Source: Ktedonobacter sp. 13_1_20CM_4_53_11 (GTDB taxonomy: Bacteria > Chloroflexota > Ktedonobacteria > Ktedonobacterales > Ktedonobacteraceae). Taken from it: 29,058 nt of DNA. The stretch is taken from positions 1-29,058 of the forward strand of contig MNIY01000182.1 in NCBI GenBank assembly GCA_001919995.1. The letters run 5' to 3'. How positions within the stretch are numbered: the first letter of the stretch is position 1; each line of letters begins with the position of its first letter. Made by a program: the position numbers and the translations under genes. The notes under the pieces are model-generated. The model searched no databases and was not told the DNA's origin. It saw only the letters and a program-made list of their open reading frames with translations. Below are positions 1 through 8,308 of the stretch, piece after piece.

Positions 1-58
1 TTCCCACCCATTTCTTCTCCTTGCGCTTCTTTGAAATATATTGACCGCGAGGGTCGCC

Positions 59-1537
59 TTATCCACCAGACAATTTCGCCAATCCCATAGGCCACCGGGT
101 ATGATAATCTGTCACTCCCTCAAAGGCATCAGCCACCCGAAGGATAACGTCCTCTGCGAAAGCATTGCCCAGCAATTGCAGACCCACAGGCAAACCATTG
201 CTGAAACCACCAGGAATAGAGGCACCACAGATGCCCGCCAGGTTTGCCGGTAGCGTGAACACATCTTGCAGGTACATTTGATAGGGATCGGAAATCTCGC
301 CCAGCTTGAACGCCACCGATGGCGTTGTGGGACTCACCAGCACGTCAAAGCGTTCAAACGCCCGGTCAAAATCCTGCGTAATCAGGGAGCGTACTTTCTC
401 GGCTTGTTTATAATAAGCATCGTAGTAACCAGATGAGAGCGCATACGTACCCAGCATGATGCGGCGTTTGACCTCCTGGCCGAATCCATACTCTCGTGTC
501 TTCTCCATTGCCTCCCAGATATCATCGGTATCTCTGTACGAATAACCATATTTCACGCCATCGTAACGTGCCAGGTTCGCGCTCGCCTCGGCGGGTGCAA
601 TGATATAATATGCGGCAACGCCATATTTCGTGTGGGGCAATGAAACATCGCTAACCTCGGCCCCCATTTCCCTCAGCACATCGATGTCGTCGCGTATCGC
701 CTTCACCACCTCTGGTTGCATCCCCTCTACCCAGTATTCCTCGGGCACACCGATACGCAGCCCTTTAATACTACCAGTCAGTCCCGAACTGTAATCAGGA
801 ACGGCTTGCGGTGAGCAGGTCGAGTCGCGCACATCTCCGCCAGCGATCGCCTGGAGCAACAGGGCGGCGTCCCGTGCATTGCGCGCGAAAGGCCCGATTT
901 GATCGAGAGAGGAAGCAAAAGCTACCAGGCCGGAGCGAGAGACTCGCCCATAGGTCGGTTTCAGACCCAACACATTACACAGTGAGCCTGGTTGGCGAAT
1001 AGAGCCACCGGTATCACTTCCATAAGACCCCATCGCCATCCCTGCTGCCACAGCCGCCGCCGATCCACCGCTGCTTCCTCCTGGAGTCCGTTCCAGATCC
1101 CAGGGATTATGCGTAGGAAAGAAGGCCGAGTGCTCTGTTGAAGACCCCATCGCGAACTCGTCCATGTTCGTCTTACCCACCATCACAATGCCTGCCGCGT
1201 TCAACCTCTCCATCACCGTAGCATCATATGGCGGCTTGAAGTCTTTGAGCATATACGAGCCGCATGTCGTCGTAATTCCCTTTGTGCAGATGACATCTTT
1301 GATCGCAATGGGAATGCCAGTCAGCAGAGATACCGTATCTCCACGTGTGAAACGCTTATCAGCCTCTTCAGCCTGCTCCAGGGCAAGTTCATCAGTCACC
1401 AGCGTGAACGCCTTCACTTTATCATCCACCGCTCTGATGCGATCCAGGTGGGCGCGCGTCAGCTCGACTGACGAGATTTCACGTTGCCGCAGCAGCTTTC
1501 CTGCCTCGGTAATCGTCAATTCATACAACTCAGCCAT
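59..1537 (-). CDS. gatA: Glutamyl-tRNA(Gln)/aspartyl-tRNA(Asn) amidotransferase subunit A
   Basis: GatA is the glutaminase subunit of the GatCAB complex. It releases ammonia from glutamine, and GatB uses it to convert Glu-tRNA(Gln) or Asp-tRNA(Asn) into the correctly charged tRNA. The 492-residue length is typical. The amidase-signature Ser-cisSer-Lys triad is visible: Lys80 in AIKDV, Ser155 in the Gly/Ser-rich loop [10 protein letters not shown], and Ser179 in [12 protein letters not shown]. The gene follows gatC after a 3-base gap on the same strand, in the usual C-A order. gatB does not follow in the 58 bases left in the window, so it must lie elsewhere. Other amidase-signature enzymes share the triad, but the adjacent gatC settles the assignment. 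Confidence 0.97.
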   Translation of the reverse strand: MAELYELTITEAGKLLRQREISSVELTRAHLDRIRAVDDKVKAFTLVTDELALEQAEEADKRFTRGDTVSLLTGIPIAIKDVICTKGITTTCGSYMLKDFKPPYDATVMERLNAAGIVMVGKTNMDEFAMGSSTEHSAFFPTHNPWDLERTPGGSSGGSAAAVAAGMAMGSYGSDTGGSIRQPGSLCNVLGLKPTYGRVSRSGLVAFASSLDQIGPFARNARDAALLLQAIAGGDVRDSTCSPQAVPDYSSGLTGSIKGLRIGVPEEYWVEGMQPEVVKAIRDDIDVLREMGAEVSDVSLPHTKYGVAAYYIIAPAEASANLARYDGVKYGYSYRDTDDIWEAMEKTREYGFGQEVKRRIMLGTYALSSGYYDAYYKQAEKVRSLITQDFDRAFERFDVLVSPTTPSVAFKLGEISDPYQMYLQDVFTLPANLAGICGASIPGGFSNGLPVGLQLLGNAFAEDVILRVADAFEGVTDYHTRWPMGLAKLSGG

Positions 1538-1540
1538 AAT

Positions 1541-1837
1541 CTAGGACTCTCCTCCATCTAACACCGCTGGAACCTTGAGGTAGTTATCTTCCTGATCGGG
1601 CGCATTTGCCAGCAACAGTTCAGGCGGATATGAAGGCTGAGGTACATCATCGCGCATCACATTCGTCAGCCGCGAAGCATGGCTGGTGGGCGAAACGCCA
1701 CTCACATCGGCCTCTCTCAATATCGCGAAATTCTCTAAAATTACGGAAAGTTGGCTCCCAAAAATGTCGATTTCTTCTTCGCTCAGGCCTAGACGAGCCA
1801 GTTTTGCAACGTTCTTTACCGTCTCTCGATCAATCAT
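1541..1837 (-). CDS. gatC: Glutamyl-tRNA(Gln)/aspartyl-tRNA(Asn) amidotransferase subunit C
   Basis: GatC is the small subunit that wraps around and stabilises GatA and GatB. The 98-residue product beginning MIDRETVKNVAKLARLGLS has the family's N-terminal helix and ends in the characteristic DNYLKVPAVLDGGES, the segment that packs on the other subunits. The frame stays open to an ATG at 1873, but that codon lies inside the upstream acylphosphatase gene. The ATG at 1837 has an AGAGGT ribosome site upstream and falls 22 bases after the acylphosphatase stop, so it is preferred. It is co-transcribed with gatA, 3 bases downstream. Confidence 0.93.
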   Translation of the reverse strand: MIDRETVKNVAKLARLGLSEEEIDIFGSQLSVILENFAILREADVSGVSPTSHASRLTNVMRDDVPQPSYPPELLLANAPDQEDNYLKVPAVLDGGES

Positions 1838-1859
1838 TCTATCTTTGACCTCTTCAACA

Positions 1860-2174
1860 CTACCAGCGAACATGGAATCCGCTAAAATGCTCAGTTGGTT
1901 GTCTCCATGTAGTTGTCACCTCAGTGACATGAGCCGACGACGGACCTTGCCGGATCAACGAAAGGAGGCGTTCAAGCGTCGGGTGCGGCCCCTGTGCCAC
2001 TACTTCAACGTCGCCACTGTTCGAGTTGCGCGCAAACCCTCGTAGGCCTAGTGCCAGAGCACGTTCAACGACGAAGTAGCGGAAACCAACTCCCTGTACT
2101 CGTCCGTGCACCACCGCGTGTAGTTCTTCTCTATCGCTATTGTTTCTGCCACTCTGGTTCATGCACACCATCAT
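1860..2174 (-). CDS. acyP: Acylphosphatase
   Basis: This small cytoplasmic enzyme hydrolyses the carboxyl-phosphate bond of acyl phosphates. The acylphosphatase signature is clear: VHGRVQGVGFRYFV supplies the phosphate-binding loop and catalytic Arg, and ARNSNSGDVEVVAQG supplies the catalytic Asn and second signature. The fold is complete through the C-terminal FHVRW. The start is uncertain. The frame opens at 2216, and candidate ATGs lie at 2174, 2171 and 2162. A GAGAG-like ribosome site precedes 2174, while 2162 (MNQSGRNN) would give about 100 residues, nearer the usual 90-100. It heads an apparent operon with gatC and gatA. Confidence 0.9.
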   Translation of the reverse strand: MMVCMNQSGRNNSDREELHAVVHGRVQGVGFRYFVVERALALGLRGFARNSNSGDVEVVAQGPHPTLERLLSLIRQGPSSAHVTEVTTTWRQPTEHFSGFHVRW

Positions 2175-2324
2175 AGCATACTCTCGCTTTTGAGCATAGT
2201 ACCAGATTTCAGCCAAAATTCAGCATACATCTGTAAACTATGGGGTAATGCGTAACAAAAATGTTATTGATGACGTAGTAATTACTGCAACTCTGCGCTT
2301 ACAAATTTTTCAAAGGCTTGGCAC

Positions 2325-2352
2325 TTGTGCTTTGCCGTGTACGTGATACACT
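2325..2352 (+). promoter_or_regulatory. Possible sigma70-type promoter for the MoxR operon
   Basis: TTGTGC (2325-2330) and TACACT (2347-2352) are separated by 16 bases, about 70 bases before the moxR-like start, in the divergent gap 2217-2425. The match is partial and other placements are possible. No convincing promoter was found for the minus-strand acyP-gatCA operon that must start in the same gap. Confidence 0.3.
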
Positions 2353-2425
2353 ATGAAGTACTCTATTCACTTTCATTGTATGTGTACCAGGTAGTCAGGC
2401 CTCAAATTGAATTGGGGAGAATCGC

Positions 2426-3397
2426 ATGCAGTCAGTTCAAGACCTAGCCACTGCAGTCCAACGAGTCGTCGCGAATGTCGAGAAAGTAATTGTCGGTAAA
2501 GGCGAATCTGTAGCTTTTAGCCTCATTGCCGTCATCTGTCATGGACATGTATTGATCGAAGATGTACCCGGTGTTGGCAAAACTGTTCTTACAAAAGCAA
2601 TTGCTCGCTCAATTGGATGCACATTTAAACGTATCCAATTTACTCCTGATCTCTTACCGAGCGATGTCACTGGAACATCCATCTATAATCAGAAGACCAG
2701 CAATTTTGAGTTCCGTCCCGGCCCTATCATGGCCCAGATCGTGCTCGCCGATGAAATTAACCGTGCCACACCAAAAACGCAATCCGCCCTACTGGAAGCC
2801 ATGGAAGAATCACAGATCACAGTAGACGGCATCTCCTATCGCTTACCTGAACCCTTCATGGTCATGGCTACCCAGAACCCTATCGAATACGAAGGCACCT
2901 TCCCTTTACCTGAGGCCCAGCTTGATCGCTTTATGATGAATATTAGCATCGGCTACCCCATGTCGGCCGACGAAATGAACATCCTTGATAGCCATCAACA
3001 TCATCACCCACTGGAAGACCTTTCTCAGATCATGACAGCGGAAGAACTGGTCCTTATTCAGCAGCAGGTGCGCAACGTACACGTCGATCCAACCATTCGA
3101 GAGTATATCGTCGCTATCGCCAACGCGACACGCAACCACAACAACATTTACCTTGGCTCCAGCCCTCGTGGCTCCCTGGCGCTGTTCCGCGCTTCTCAGG
3201 CTCTTGCCGCTATGCGTGGCCGGGGTTACGTCATTCCCGACGATGTTAAACTCCTGGCCAAACCAACACTGGCTCACCGTATCATTGTCACTCCAGCGGC
3301 GCGTGTGCGGTCTATAACCTCTACCACCATCCTGGAAGAAATACTGCAAAGTGTATCTGTGCCTGGCGCATGGGTTGTCGGCGGAAAGGGGCGCTAG
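2426..3397 (+). CDS. MoxR-family AAA+ ATPase
   Basis: MoxR proteins are AAA+ chaperone-like ATPases thought to help mature or activate membrane and secreted complexes. In this 323-residue protein the Walker A is PGVGKT (about 48-53) and the Walker B is [10 protein letters not shown] with Asp109-Glu110. The sensor-1 region reads [19 protein letters not shown] (about 147-165), with the arginine-containing LDRF just after. A lid domain follows, including the family motif [27 protein letters not shown] ribosome site precedes the ATG. The DUF58 gene starts 3 bases after the stop and a transglutaminase follows, the classic MoxR-DUF58-transglutaminase grouping. The substrate in this lineage is unknown. 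Confidence 0.95.
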   Translation: MQSVQDLATAVQRVVANVEKVIVGKGESVAFSLIAVICHGHVLIEDVPGVGKTVLTKAIARSIGCTFKRIQFTPDLLPSDVTGTSIYNQKTSNFEFRPGPIMAQIVLADEINRATPKTQSALLEAMEESQITVDGISYRLPEPFMVMATQNPIEYEGTFPLPEAQLDRFMMNISIGYPMSADEMNILDSHQHHHPLEDLSQIMTAEELVLIQQQVRNVHVDPTIREYIVAIANATRNHNNIYLGSSPRGSLALFRASQALAAMRGRGYVIPDDVKLLAKPTLAHRIIVTPAARVRSITSTTILEEILQSVSVPGAWVVGGKGR

Positions 3398-3400
3398 TCT

Positions 3401-4615
3401 ATGCGACCCTGGCAAGCGATACTGCTGATCCTCGTGCTGTTTTTCTTCGCCATTAGCAGCGGTTGGAGTCCTCTCTATAAGCTGACCTATGTTTTGCTTA
3501 CCTTGTTTATCCTCGCGTGGTGGTGGGCACGTTATAGTCTGCGTAAGTTAACCTTTCACCGCAACACCACCACTGGTCGGGTGCAGGTCGGCGAGACCTT
3601 CGAAGAGCGGCTGATGCTCGATAACACCAGCGTATTGCCAAAACTATGGGTACAAATCGTTGACGGTTCAACGTTGCCTGGACATCGTGCTGGTTATGTA
3701 GCCAGTATGGGCGGCCGCAAACGAGCGGTCTGGAAAGCTCGTACCGTCTGTAACAGGCGCGGTCAATTTCAACTAGGGCCTGTCACTGCCACTAGTGGCG
3801 ACCCCTTTGGCCTCTTTCGCCGTCACAAACCCCTGACCCCTGCTCACGAGATCCTGGTATTGCCACGCGTGTTGCCAATCACCAATTTCACGCTCTTTAG
3901 CGGGGGATTACCAGGAAGAGGTCGCAGCTCACAGCGTGCTCTGCAAACAACCACGAACGCGACCACCATTCGTGACTATACGGACGGTGATGCCCTCAGT
4001 CGTATACATTGGCGTTCCAGTGCGCATTTTAATAAATTAATGGTGAAGGAATTTGACCTTGATCCCGCTGTGGATGCCTGGGTCATCCTTGATTTGCATG
4101 ACACCGTTCAGGTGGGTCAAGGCGAGCACTCAACCGAAGAATATGGTGTAACAATAGCCGCTACGGTTGCAACGTATTTCTTGCGTCAAGACCTCTCGGT
4201 AGGTATGATTGTCAACGGACAGCAACGAGAATTCCTCTCACTTGACCGCGGCGATCGGCAAATCGAGCGGGTACTTGAACTCTTAGCGGTGGTTACATCG
4301 GGTCCAGGCCCAGACCTTAAGGAAGCCCTCGCCCTGGATGCCCTCCACTTCGGTAGAAATACTCTAGCTATCGTGATCACACCTTCTAATTCTCGCGATT
4401 GGCACGAAGGTCTGCGCCATTTGCAGCGGCGCGGCGTAAAAGTTGCCGTAGTGGGACTGAATGCAGCCTCTTTTGAAGGCGGTCCACAGGATGAAGATAC
4501 ATTAGCCCTGTTAGAAGGCGCAGGTATACCTATAGCGCGGATCAAATGTGGGGAATCAATTGCTCTGGCGCTTGAGAGCAGCCATGAAACGCGCTATGCA
4601 CTACGGAGGTCGTAA
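3401..4615 (+). CDS. DUF58 domain-containing membrane protein
   Basis: This 404-residue protein has two hydrophobic N-terminal segments (about 5-22 and 25-43) followed by a soluble region. The DUF58 hallmark RDYTDGDALSRIHWRSSAH lies near residues 190-210, followed by a vWA-like portion (AWVILDLHDT). DUF58 proteins are regularly encoded beside MoxR ATPases and are presumed to be partners or clients; no biochemical role is firmly established. A GGAAAGGGG ribosome site overlaps the end of the MoxR gene, so the two are probably co-translated. The downstream transglutaminase begins 2 bases after the stop. Confidence 0.92.
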   Translation: MRPWQAILLILVLFFFAISSGWSPLYKLTYVLLTLFILAWWWARYSLRKLTFHRNTTTGRVQVGETFEERLMLDNTSVLPKLWVQIVDGSTLPGHRAGYVASMGGRKRAVWKARTVCNRRGQFQLGPVTATSGDPFGLFRRHKPLTPAHEILVLPRVLPITNFTLFSGGLPGRGRSSQRALQTTTNATTIRDYTDGDALSRIHWRSSAHFNKLMVKEFDLDPAVDAWVILDLHDTVQVGQGEHSTEEYGVTIAATVATYFLRQDLSVGMIVNGQQREFLSLDRGDRQIERVLELLAVVTSGPGPDLKEALALDALHFGRNTLAIVITPSNSRDWHEGLRHLQRRGVKVAVVGLNAASFEGGPQDEDTLALLEGAGIPIARIKCGESIALALESSHETRYALRRS

Positions 4616-4617
4616 CC

Positions 4618-7101
4618 ATGCAAGATACAGTGCGAGATACAGCGGTCGAACGATTATCGAAGCTTATTACCGATTCGCGAGATGGTGGAGGAGCAGATAA
4701 CAATAAGGATGCACAGTCTCACAAGCCAGCTTTTCCTTTCCATCTTAGCCTGGAAGAGGGCTGGTTTTCACTGGTCTTGCTGACTATCGTTGTGTATAGC
4801 ACCATCTGGAGCGTACAGGCTGTTAACTGGGTAGATCATCTCAACGTTCTTACTCTTACCACGCTGCTCGGCCTCATTACTGGAGTCGTTGCCGCCAAAC
4901 AACATCGCTTCCCTCCCCTGGCCGTCCATGTAGTTGTCGTCCTGCTGGCTCTATTGATCGCCTTCTGGCAGACTGCTGGCGCCTTTGATGGAGGGAATAC
5001 GGCTCAACTGGCCCATGGCATGCGTCAATGGTTTGTCTCTGTAATCAACGGTGGGACAGGCGAAGATGACTCGATCTTTCTCTTCTTCATAACGCTACTG
5101 GGTTTTCTGCTTGCCTATAGTAGCGCCTGGCTCGTCTATCGTGCTCGTAATCTCTGGCTTATGATCGTTGCCAATGCGGTCGTGCTTCTTATCAATCTGA
5201 GTAACGTGGAATCCGGCTATATAGTCTTCCTCGTTGTTTTCTTGATGGCTTCTTTGTTACTCCTACTCCGCATGAACCTGTTCGAGTCTACCAGGCGTTG
5301 GCGGCGGCAGGGCTTGCGTTTCTCTGATGACCTGGGTTGGGATGTGATGCAGGCAGGTGCCCTTGTCTCCATCGCCATCCTTGTCTTCTCCTGGTTCCTA
5401 CCCTGGGGTTACACCAATGATGCCGCTTCTCAGGTCTGGAGTGCGAACGCGAACCCTTGGGTGCAGCTTGAGGATACCTGGAATCGAGTCATCTCTCTCA
5501 GTGGTGGCAATATCCCCAATAACCATGGGAATTTCCAGGATACACTTGTGTTGGGCGGAAATCCCAATCTTAATCATGATGTTGTCTTTAAAGTCCAGAG
5601 TGATGATCCCTCCCAGTATCTTGAGTCACTCAGCTATGATACCTATGATGGTCGGGGCTGGTCCAACGCCCCAACCTTTGGCTTGCCATTACAACCAAAT
5701 ACGGTAATCGCTAGTGAATCTACGGTAGTGCATAAAGTTTCCCAGCAAATCAATGTCGTAAATCCTCCAGGTGAGCAAAATCCTTACCTTCTTGGAGCTT
5801 CGCAGATCGCTTCGGTCAACGTACCTTCCACTATACTCGGCAGCAAGAACAGTGACTCGCTGGTGGCAATCCTGGCAAGGAATGGCAGGCTCACAGCTGG
5901 ACAGCATTACTCCGTCTCCTCGTATGTATCATCTGCTGATGTGCCATCATTGCGCTCTATCCCTATGCCCGCTGACTCTCCCCACTTCTCGGATAACTAT
6001 GAAGGTGAGTATCCTTTGACGTACTATAACCCTCCAGTAGTTGCTGCTAACCTGCAATTACCGAAAGACCTTGATCCTAATATTGCGCAGATGGCACAAA
6101 GGATCACCGCCAACGCTTCATCGATGTACGACAAAGTTATTGCGCTCGAGACGTATCTGCGTACGAATTACTCGTATGATGTGAATATACGCCTGCCCGC
6201 CGGCCAGGAAGGCGTTTCGTGGTTTCTTTTCCGCAGCGGCAACAGAGGCTTCTGTAACTACTTCTCCACTGCAATGGCCGTAATGGCTCGCACATTGGGC
6301 ATTCCCGCTCGTGTTGCCGTCGGCTATACTAATGGCCAGCTGGATTCAAAAACTCACCAGCATATCATCTATGGCACTGATGCTCATAGTTGGACGCAGG
6401 TATACTTCGCTGGCTACGGCTGGATCAATTTTGAGCCATCCGCTAGCTTCTCACAGTTCGTACGACCAACTCCCAATCAATATCTACCAAGAACGTCAAG
6501 TACCGTTCCGTCCGGTGGCTTAAATCCGAACATTGGAAAAAATCACAAAACACCCAGAAATGAATTGGGCGATACTAGTGGAACAACCTCGACCCAAACT
6601 CGGGGACAATTTGAAGCTCAATTGGGTCGACAGGCAGGCATAGCAATCGGTGCTGTTGTCCTGCTCATCCTCTTTAGTCTGCTGCTTTTCAGCATCTGGT
6701 GGCGTCGACTCTTCCGCCATTACAATGTATCGGCTCAAATCTATGGACGTATCTGTATCCTGGCGAACTGGGCGGGTATTCCTCTGCAGTATTCTCAAAC
6801 TCCACATGAATACATCCAGTCCATCGCTGTAGCCGCTCCAGACGAGGCTCCAACTTTACATCGCTTTGAGGATATCTACGTTCGCGAGCTATGGGCAAGC
6901 CCCGATAGCACCGAGCATCCGCTGAATACAGGAGAGGTTCGAGACTTGCCCGCTTTGTGGCAGCGCCTCCAGCCGCGCCTGTTCTTATACGTCGTCAAGC
7001 ATCCACGCGTTTTGATGACCCTCCCTAACCGTACCTGGAAATCACTGCTCCGGCTAAGGGCAAAGAGACGCGCTCGCCGTGCTTTAGAACAGGACTTGTA
7101 G
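4618..7101 (+). CDS. Membrane-anchored transglutaminase-like protein (TgpA type)
   Basis: The 827-residue protein has about six N-terminal membrane helices between residues 48 and 265, a long extracytoplasmic region, a transglutaminase core, another membrane helix near 676-696, and a C-terminal cytoplasmic DUF4129-like tail. The core has the expected Cys546 in NRGFCNYFSTAMAVMART and His590 in DAHSWTQVYF. The third position, usually Asp in a DPT motif, is Glu606 in GWINFEPS. TgpA-type enzymes act on surface proteins or cell-wall material, but substrates are mostly unknown. A GGAGG site precedes the ATG, which lies 2 bases after the DUF58 stop. It is the last gene of the MoxR operon, and a hairpin follows at 7163-7188. 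Confidence 0.92.
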   Translation: MQDTVRDTAVERLSKLITDSRDGGGADNNKDAQSHKPAFPFHLSLEEGWFSLVLLTIVVYSTIWSVQAVNWVDHLNVLTLTTLLGLITGVVAAKQHRFPPLAVHVVVVLLALLIAFWQTAGAFDGGNTAQLAHGMRQWFVSVINGGTGEDDSIFLFFITLLGFLLAYSSAWLVYRARNLWLMIVANAVVLLINLSNVESGYIVFLVVFLMASLLLLLRMNLFESTRRWRRQGLRFSDDLGWDVMQAGALVSIAILVFSWFLPWGYTNDAASQVWSANANPWVQLEDTWNRVISLSGGNIPNNHGNFQDTLVLGGNPNLNHDVVFKVQSDDPSQYLESLSYDTYDGRGWSNAPTFGLPLQPNTVIASESTVVHKVSQQINVVNPPGEQNPYLLGASQIASVNVPSTILGSKNSDSLVAILARNGRLTAGQHYSVSSYVSSADVPSLRSIPMPADSPHFSDNYEGEYPLTYYNPPVVAANLQLPKDLDPNIAQMAQRITANASSMYDKVIALETYLRTNYSYDVNIRLPAGQEGVSWFLFRSGNRGFCNYFSTAMAVMARTLGIPARVAVGYTNGQLDSKTHQHIIYGTDAHSWTQVYFAGYGWINFEPSASFSQFVRPTPNQYLPRTSSTVPSGGLNPNIGKNHKTPRNELGDTSGTTSTQTRGQFEAQLGRQAGIAIGAVVLLILFSLLLFSIWWRRLFRHYNVSAQIYGRICILANWAGIPLQYSQTPHEYIQSIAVAAPDEAPTLHRFEDIYVRELWASPDSTEHPLNTGEVRDLPALWQRLQPRLFLYVVKHPRVLMTLPNRTWKSLLRLRAKRRARRALEQDL

Positions 7102-7162
7102 CTGATACATTTGACGAAACGGCTCTACTCTTATACACTGGTGAAGGTAGAGTTAGCGCTAG

Positions 7163-7188
7163 ACCTGGCATCACAAAAGATGCCAGGT
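7163..7188 (+). terminator. Hairpin after the transglutaminase gene, probable terminator
   Basis: ACCTGGCATC and GATGCCAGGT form a perfect 10-bp stem around the 6-base loop ACAAAA, about 60 bases after the transglutaminase stop. The downstream TCATTATATT is AT-rich but not a clean T-run, so termination is likely rather than certain. Confidence 0.6.
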
Positions 7189-7234
7189 TCATTATATTGC
7201 ATATGATATAGCCTTGCTCAGGAGGAAAAACAAC

Positions 7235-7591
7235 ATGTCGAAAAATGACACAACAAATAATGATCAACCAATAAACACATCATCTTCGCAAACACAAGCC
7301 GTTGAAATAACCAATGCCTTACCTATACGTTTACACGCCCTCGACCTTGCTCGGCACGTCGTCATCTCCCCTGATGGGAGGCGTTTTGTCGTAGCAACCT
7401 CCGATGATACACACCTTGGTCGTGGCTACATCACCACCGTTTATCCACAGCAAAACGACTATCTCACCCTTGTTCGTTTGACAATTCTTGAGACCATAAG
7501 TAAGACACCCGAAGAAGCCATCAAGCGTCACGTCTCCGTGGCACACGCCATCCAGCAAGGCAAACTAAAAGATTTGAACAAATTTGCCTGA
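7235..7591 (+). CDS. Hypothetical protein, 118 residues
   Basis: I do not recognise this family. The ATG at 7235 follows a strong AGGAGG ribosome site; the in-frame TTG at 7214 is poorer and would place that site inside the gene. The first 25 or so residues are polar and probably disordered (rich in N, T, S, Q). The rest looks like a compact fold with two beta-rich stretches (ARHVVISPDGRRFVVATSDD and a GYITTVYPQ segment) and a C-terminal helix. There is no signal peptide, membrane segment or cysteine. It sits alone between the MoxR-operon hairpin and the promoter of the next small gene. Being a genuine gene is likely from the ribosome site and codon pattern; function is unknown. Confidence 0.7.
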   Translation: MSKNDTTNNDQPINTSSSQTQAVEITNALPIRLHALDLARHVVISPDGRRFVVATSDDTHLGRGYITTVYPQQNDYLTLVRLTILETISKTPEEAIKRHVSVAHAIQQGKLKDLNKFA

Positions 7592-7666
7592 CGCCCCGGC
7601 CTTCCCACGAAACCCATATACAAAAAAGAAGAATTGTTAAAAACCGGTAAAGTAGTCGTACAAACC

Positions 7667-7696
7667 TTGACAAAAAGCAAACACATCCAGTATACT
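7667..7696 (+). promoter_or_regulatory. Strong sigma70-type promoter of the 69-aa gene
   Basis: A consensus -35 TTGACA (7667-7672) and a near-consensus -10 TATACT (7691-7696) are separated by 18 bases. Transcription would start near 7703, about 95 bases before the 69-aa reading frame. This is the best promoter match seen in the window. Confidence 0.8.
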
Positions 7697-7705
7697 CTCA
7701 ACAGC

Positions 7706-7725
7706 GGGATTGCAACAGCAATCCC
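7706..7725 (+). promoter_or_regulatory. Leader hairpin at the predicted 5' end of the 69-aa transcript
   Basis: GGGATTGC and GCAATCCC form a perfect 8-bp stem around the tetraloop AACA, starting a few bases after the predicted transcription start. Hairpins at the extreme 5' end often protect mRNAs from decay; that role here is inferred. Confidence 0.6.
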
Positions 7726-7798
7726 TGCAATTATCTGTCCCGATCTTATACACATAAAGATCAACAAAACAAAAATCTCATGGAAGGAGATGGCGAGC

Positions 7799-8008
7799 AT
7801 GGCAACAACACAAACCCCGTGGCTCAACGTGGCACGTCTGCGCGATAACATCGCTGGTTACGGCCATGCTATGCCCATCTGCTGGGGTGGGTTGTCCACC
7901 TGCAGTGAAGTGGGAATGTTCAATACTTCCCGCATGGTCTTCGCCCAGGGTAGCAGTGTGCCCATCTACGTGGGATCTCCGCCTGCTCACTTCCGAGAGG
8001 ATGAGTGA
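7799..8008 (+). CDS. Small hypothetical protein, 69 residues, monocistronic
   Basis: I do not recognise this protein. The ATG at 7799 has AAGGAG nine bases upstream; the alternative ATG at 7790 is too close to that site. The product is 69 residues: an N-terminal polar helix (NVARLRDNIAGYG), a middle with two cysteines (Cys28 and Cys35, in MPICWGGLSTCSEVG), and a Pro/acidic C-terminus ending PPAHFREDE. It has no membrane helix or standard signal peptide. It has its own strong promoter, leader hairpin and intrinsic terminator, so it is probably abundantly expressed on its own. An exported or modified peptide is conceivable because an ABC exporter and an acetyltransferase follow, but the internal terminator argues against one operon, and no peptide-modification enzyme is present. 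Confidence 0.75.
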   Translation: MATTQTPWLNVARLRDNIAGYGHAMPICWGGLSTCSEVGMFNTSRMVFAQGSSVPIYVGSPPAHFREDE

Positions 8009-8036
8009 GTAGGGAACAGCAAAAGAGACACCCTCG

Positions 8037-8077
8037 ACCGTGGGCACTGGCAGAAAAAATCAGTCCCACGGTTTTTT
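8037..8077 (+). terminator. Intrinsic terminator of the 69-aa gene
   Basis: ACCGTGGG (8037-8044) pairs with CCCACGGT (8065-8072) and is followed directly by a T-run at 8072-8077, 29 bases after the stop codon. The 20-base loop is A-rich. It separates this gene from the ABC transporter downstream. Confidence 0.85.
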
Positions 8078-8308
8078 GTCGTTTCTTTTAGGCTCAAAAA
8101 AAAGAATGTAATAGTGTCAACTATCTACTCTTTGAGGTAAAGCATGTAATGAAAGCAGTGGTCATTCGGATCAAAATCAATGCCCGGTTGAACAGGTCTA
8201 AGACTGTCCTGCCGGCCAATGTACCAGTCAGTAATGTGCAGTATGCTAATAAGGACAATATCCAGCGGATAACGCTCCTTAGTCATCTCAAGAGAGGAAA
8301 TAAAATAA

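Noticed and set aside
1164..1544. A 126-codon plus-strand reading frame antisense to gatA
   Set aside because: It lies wholly within gatA, which is a secure gene on the other strand, and it has no recognisable domain.
7634..7798. Upstream extension of the 69-aa gene to 7634
   Set aside because: The extension would run across the promoter, which cannot be part of the transcript; the ATG at 7799 has a suitable ribosome site.
7799..8008. 69-aa protein as a double-glycine-leader bacteriocin or RiPP precursor
   Set aside because: A GG is present, but the typical leader motif before it is missing, and no modification enzyme or peptidase-containing transporter is present.
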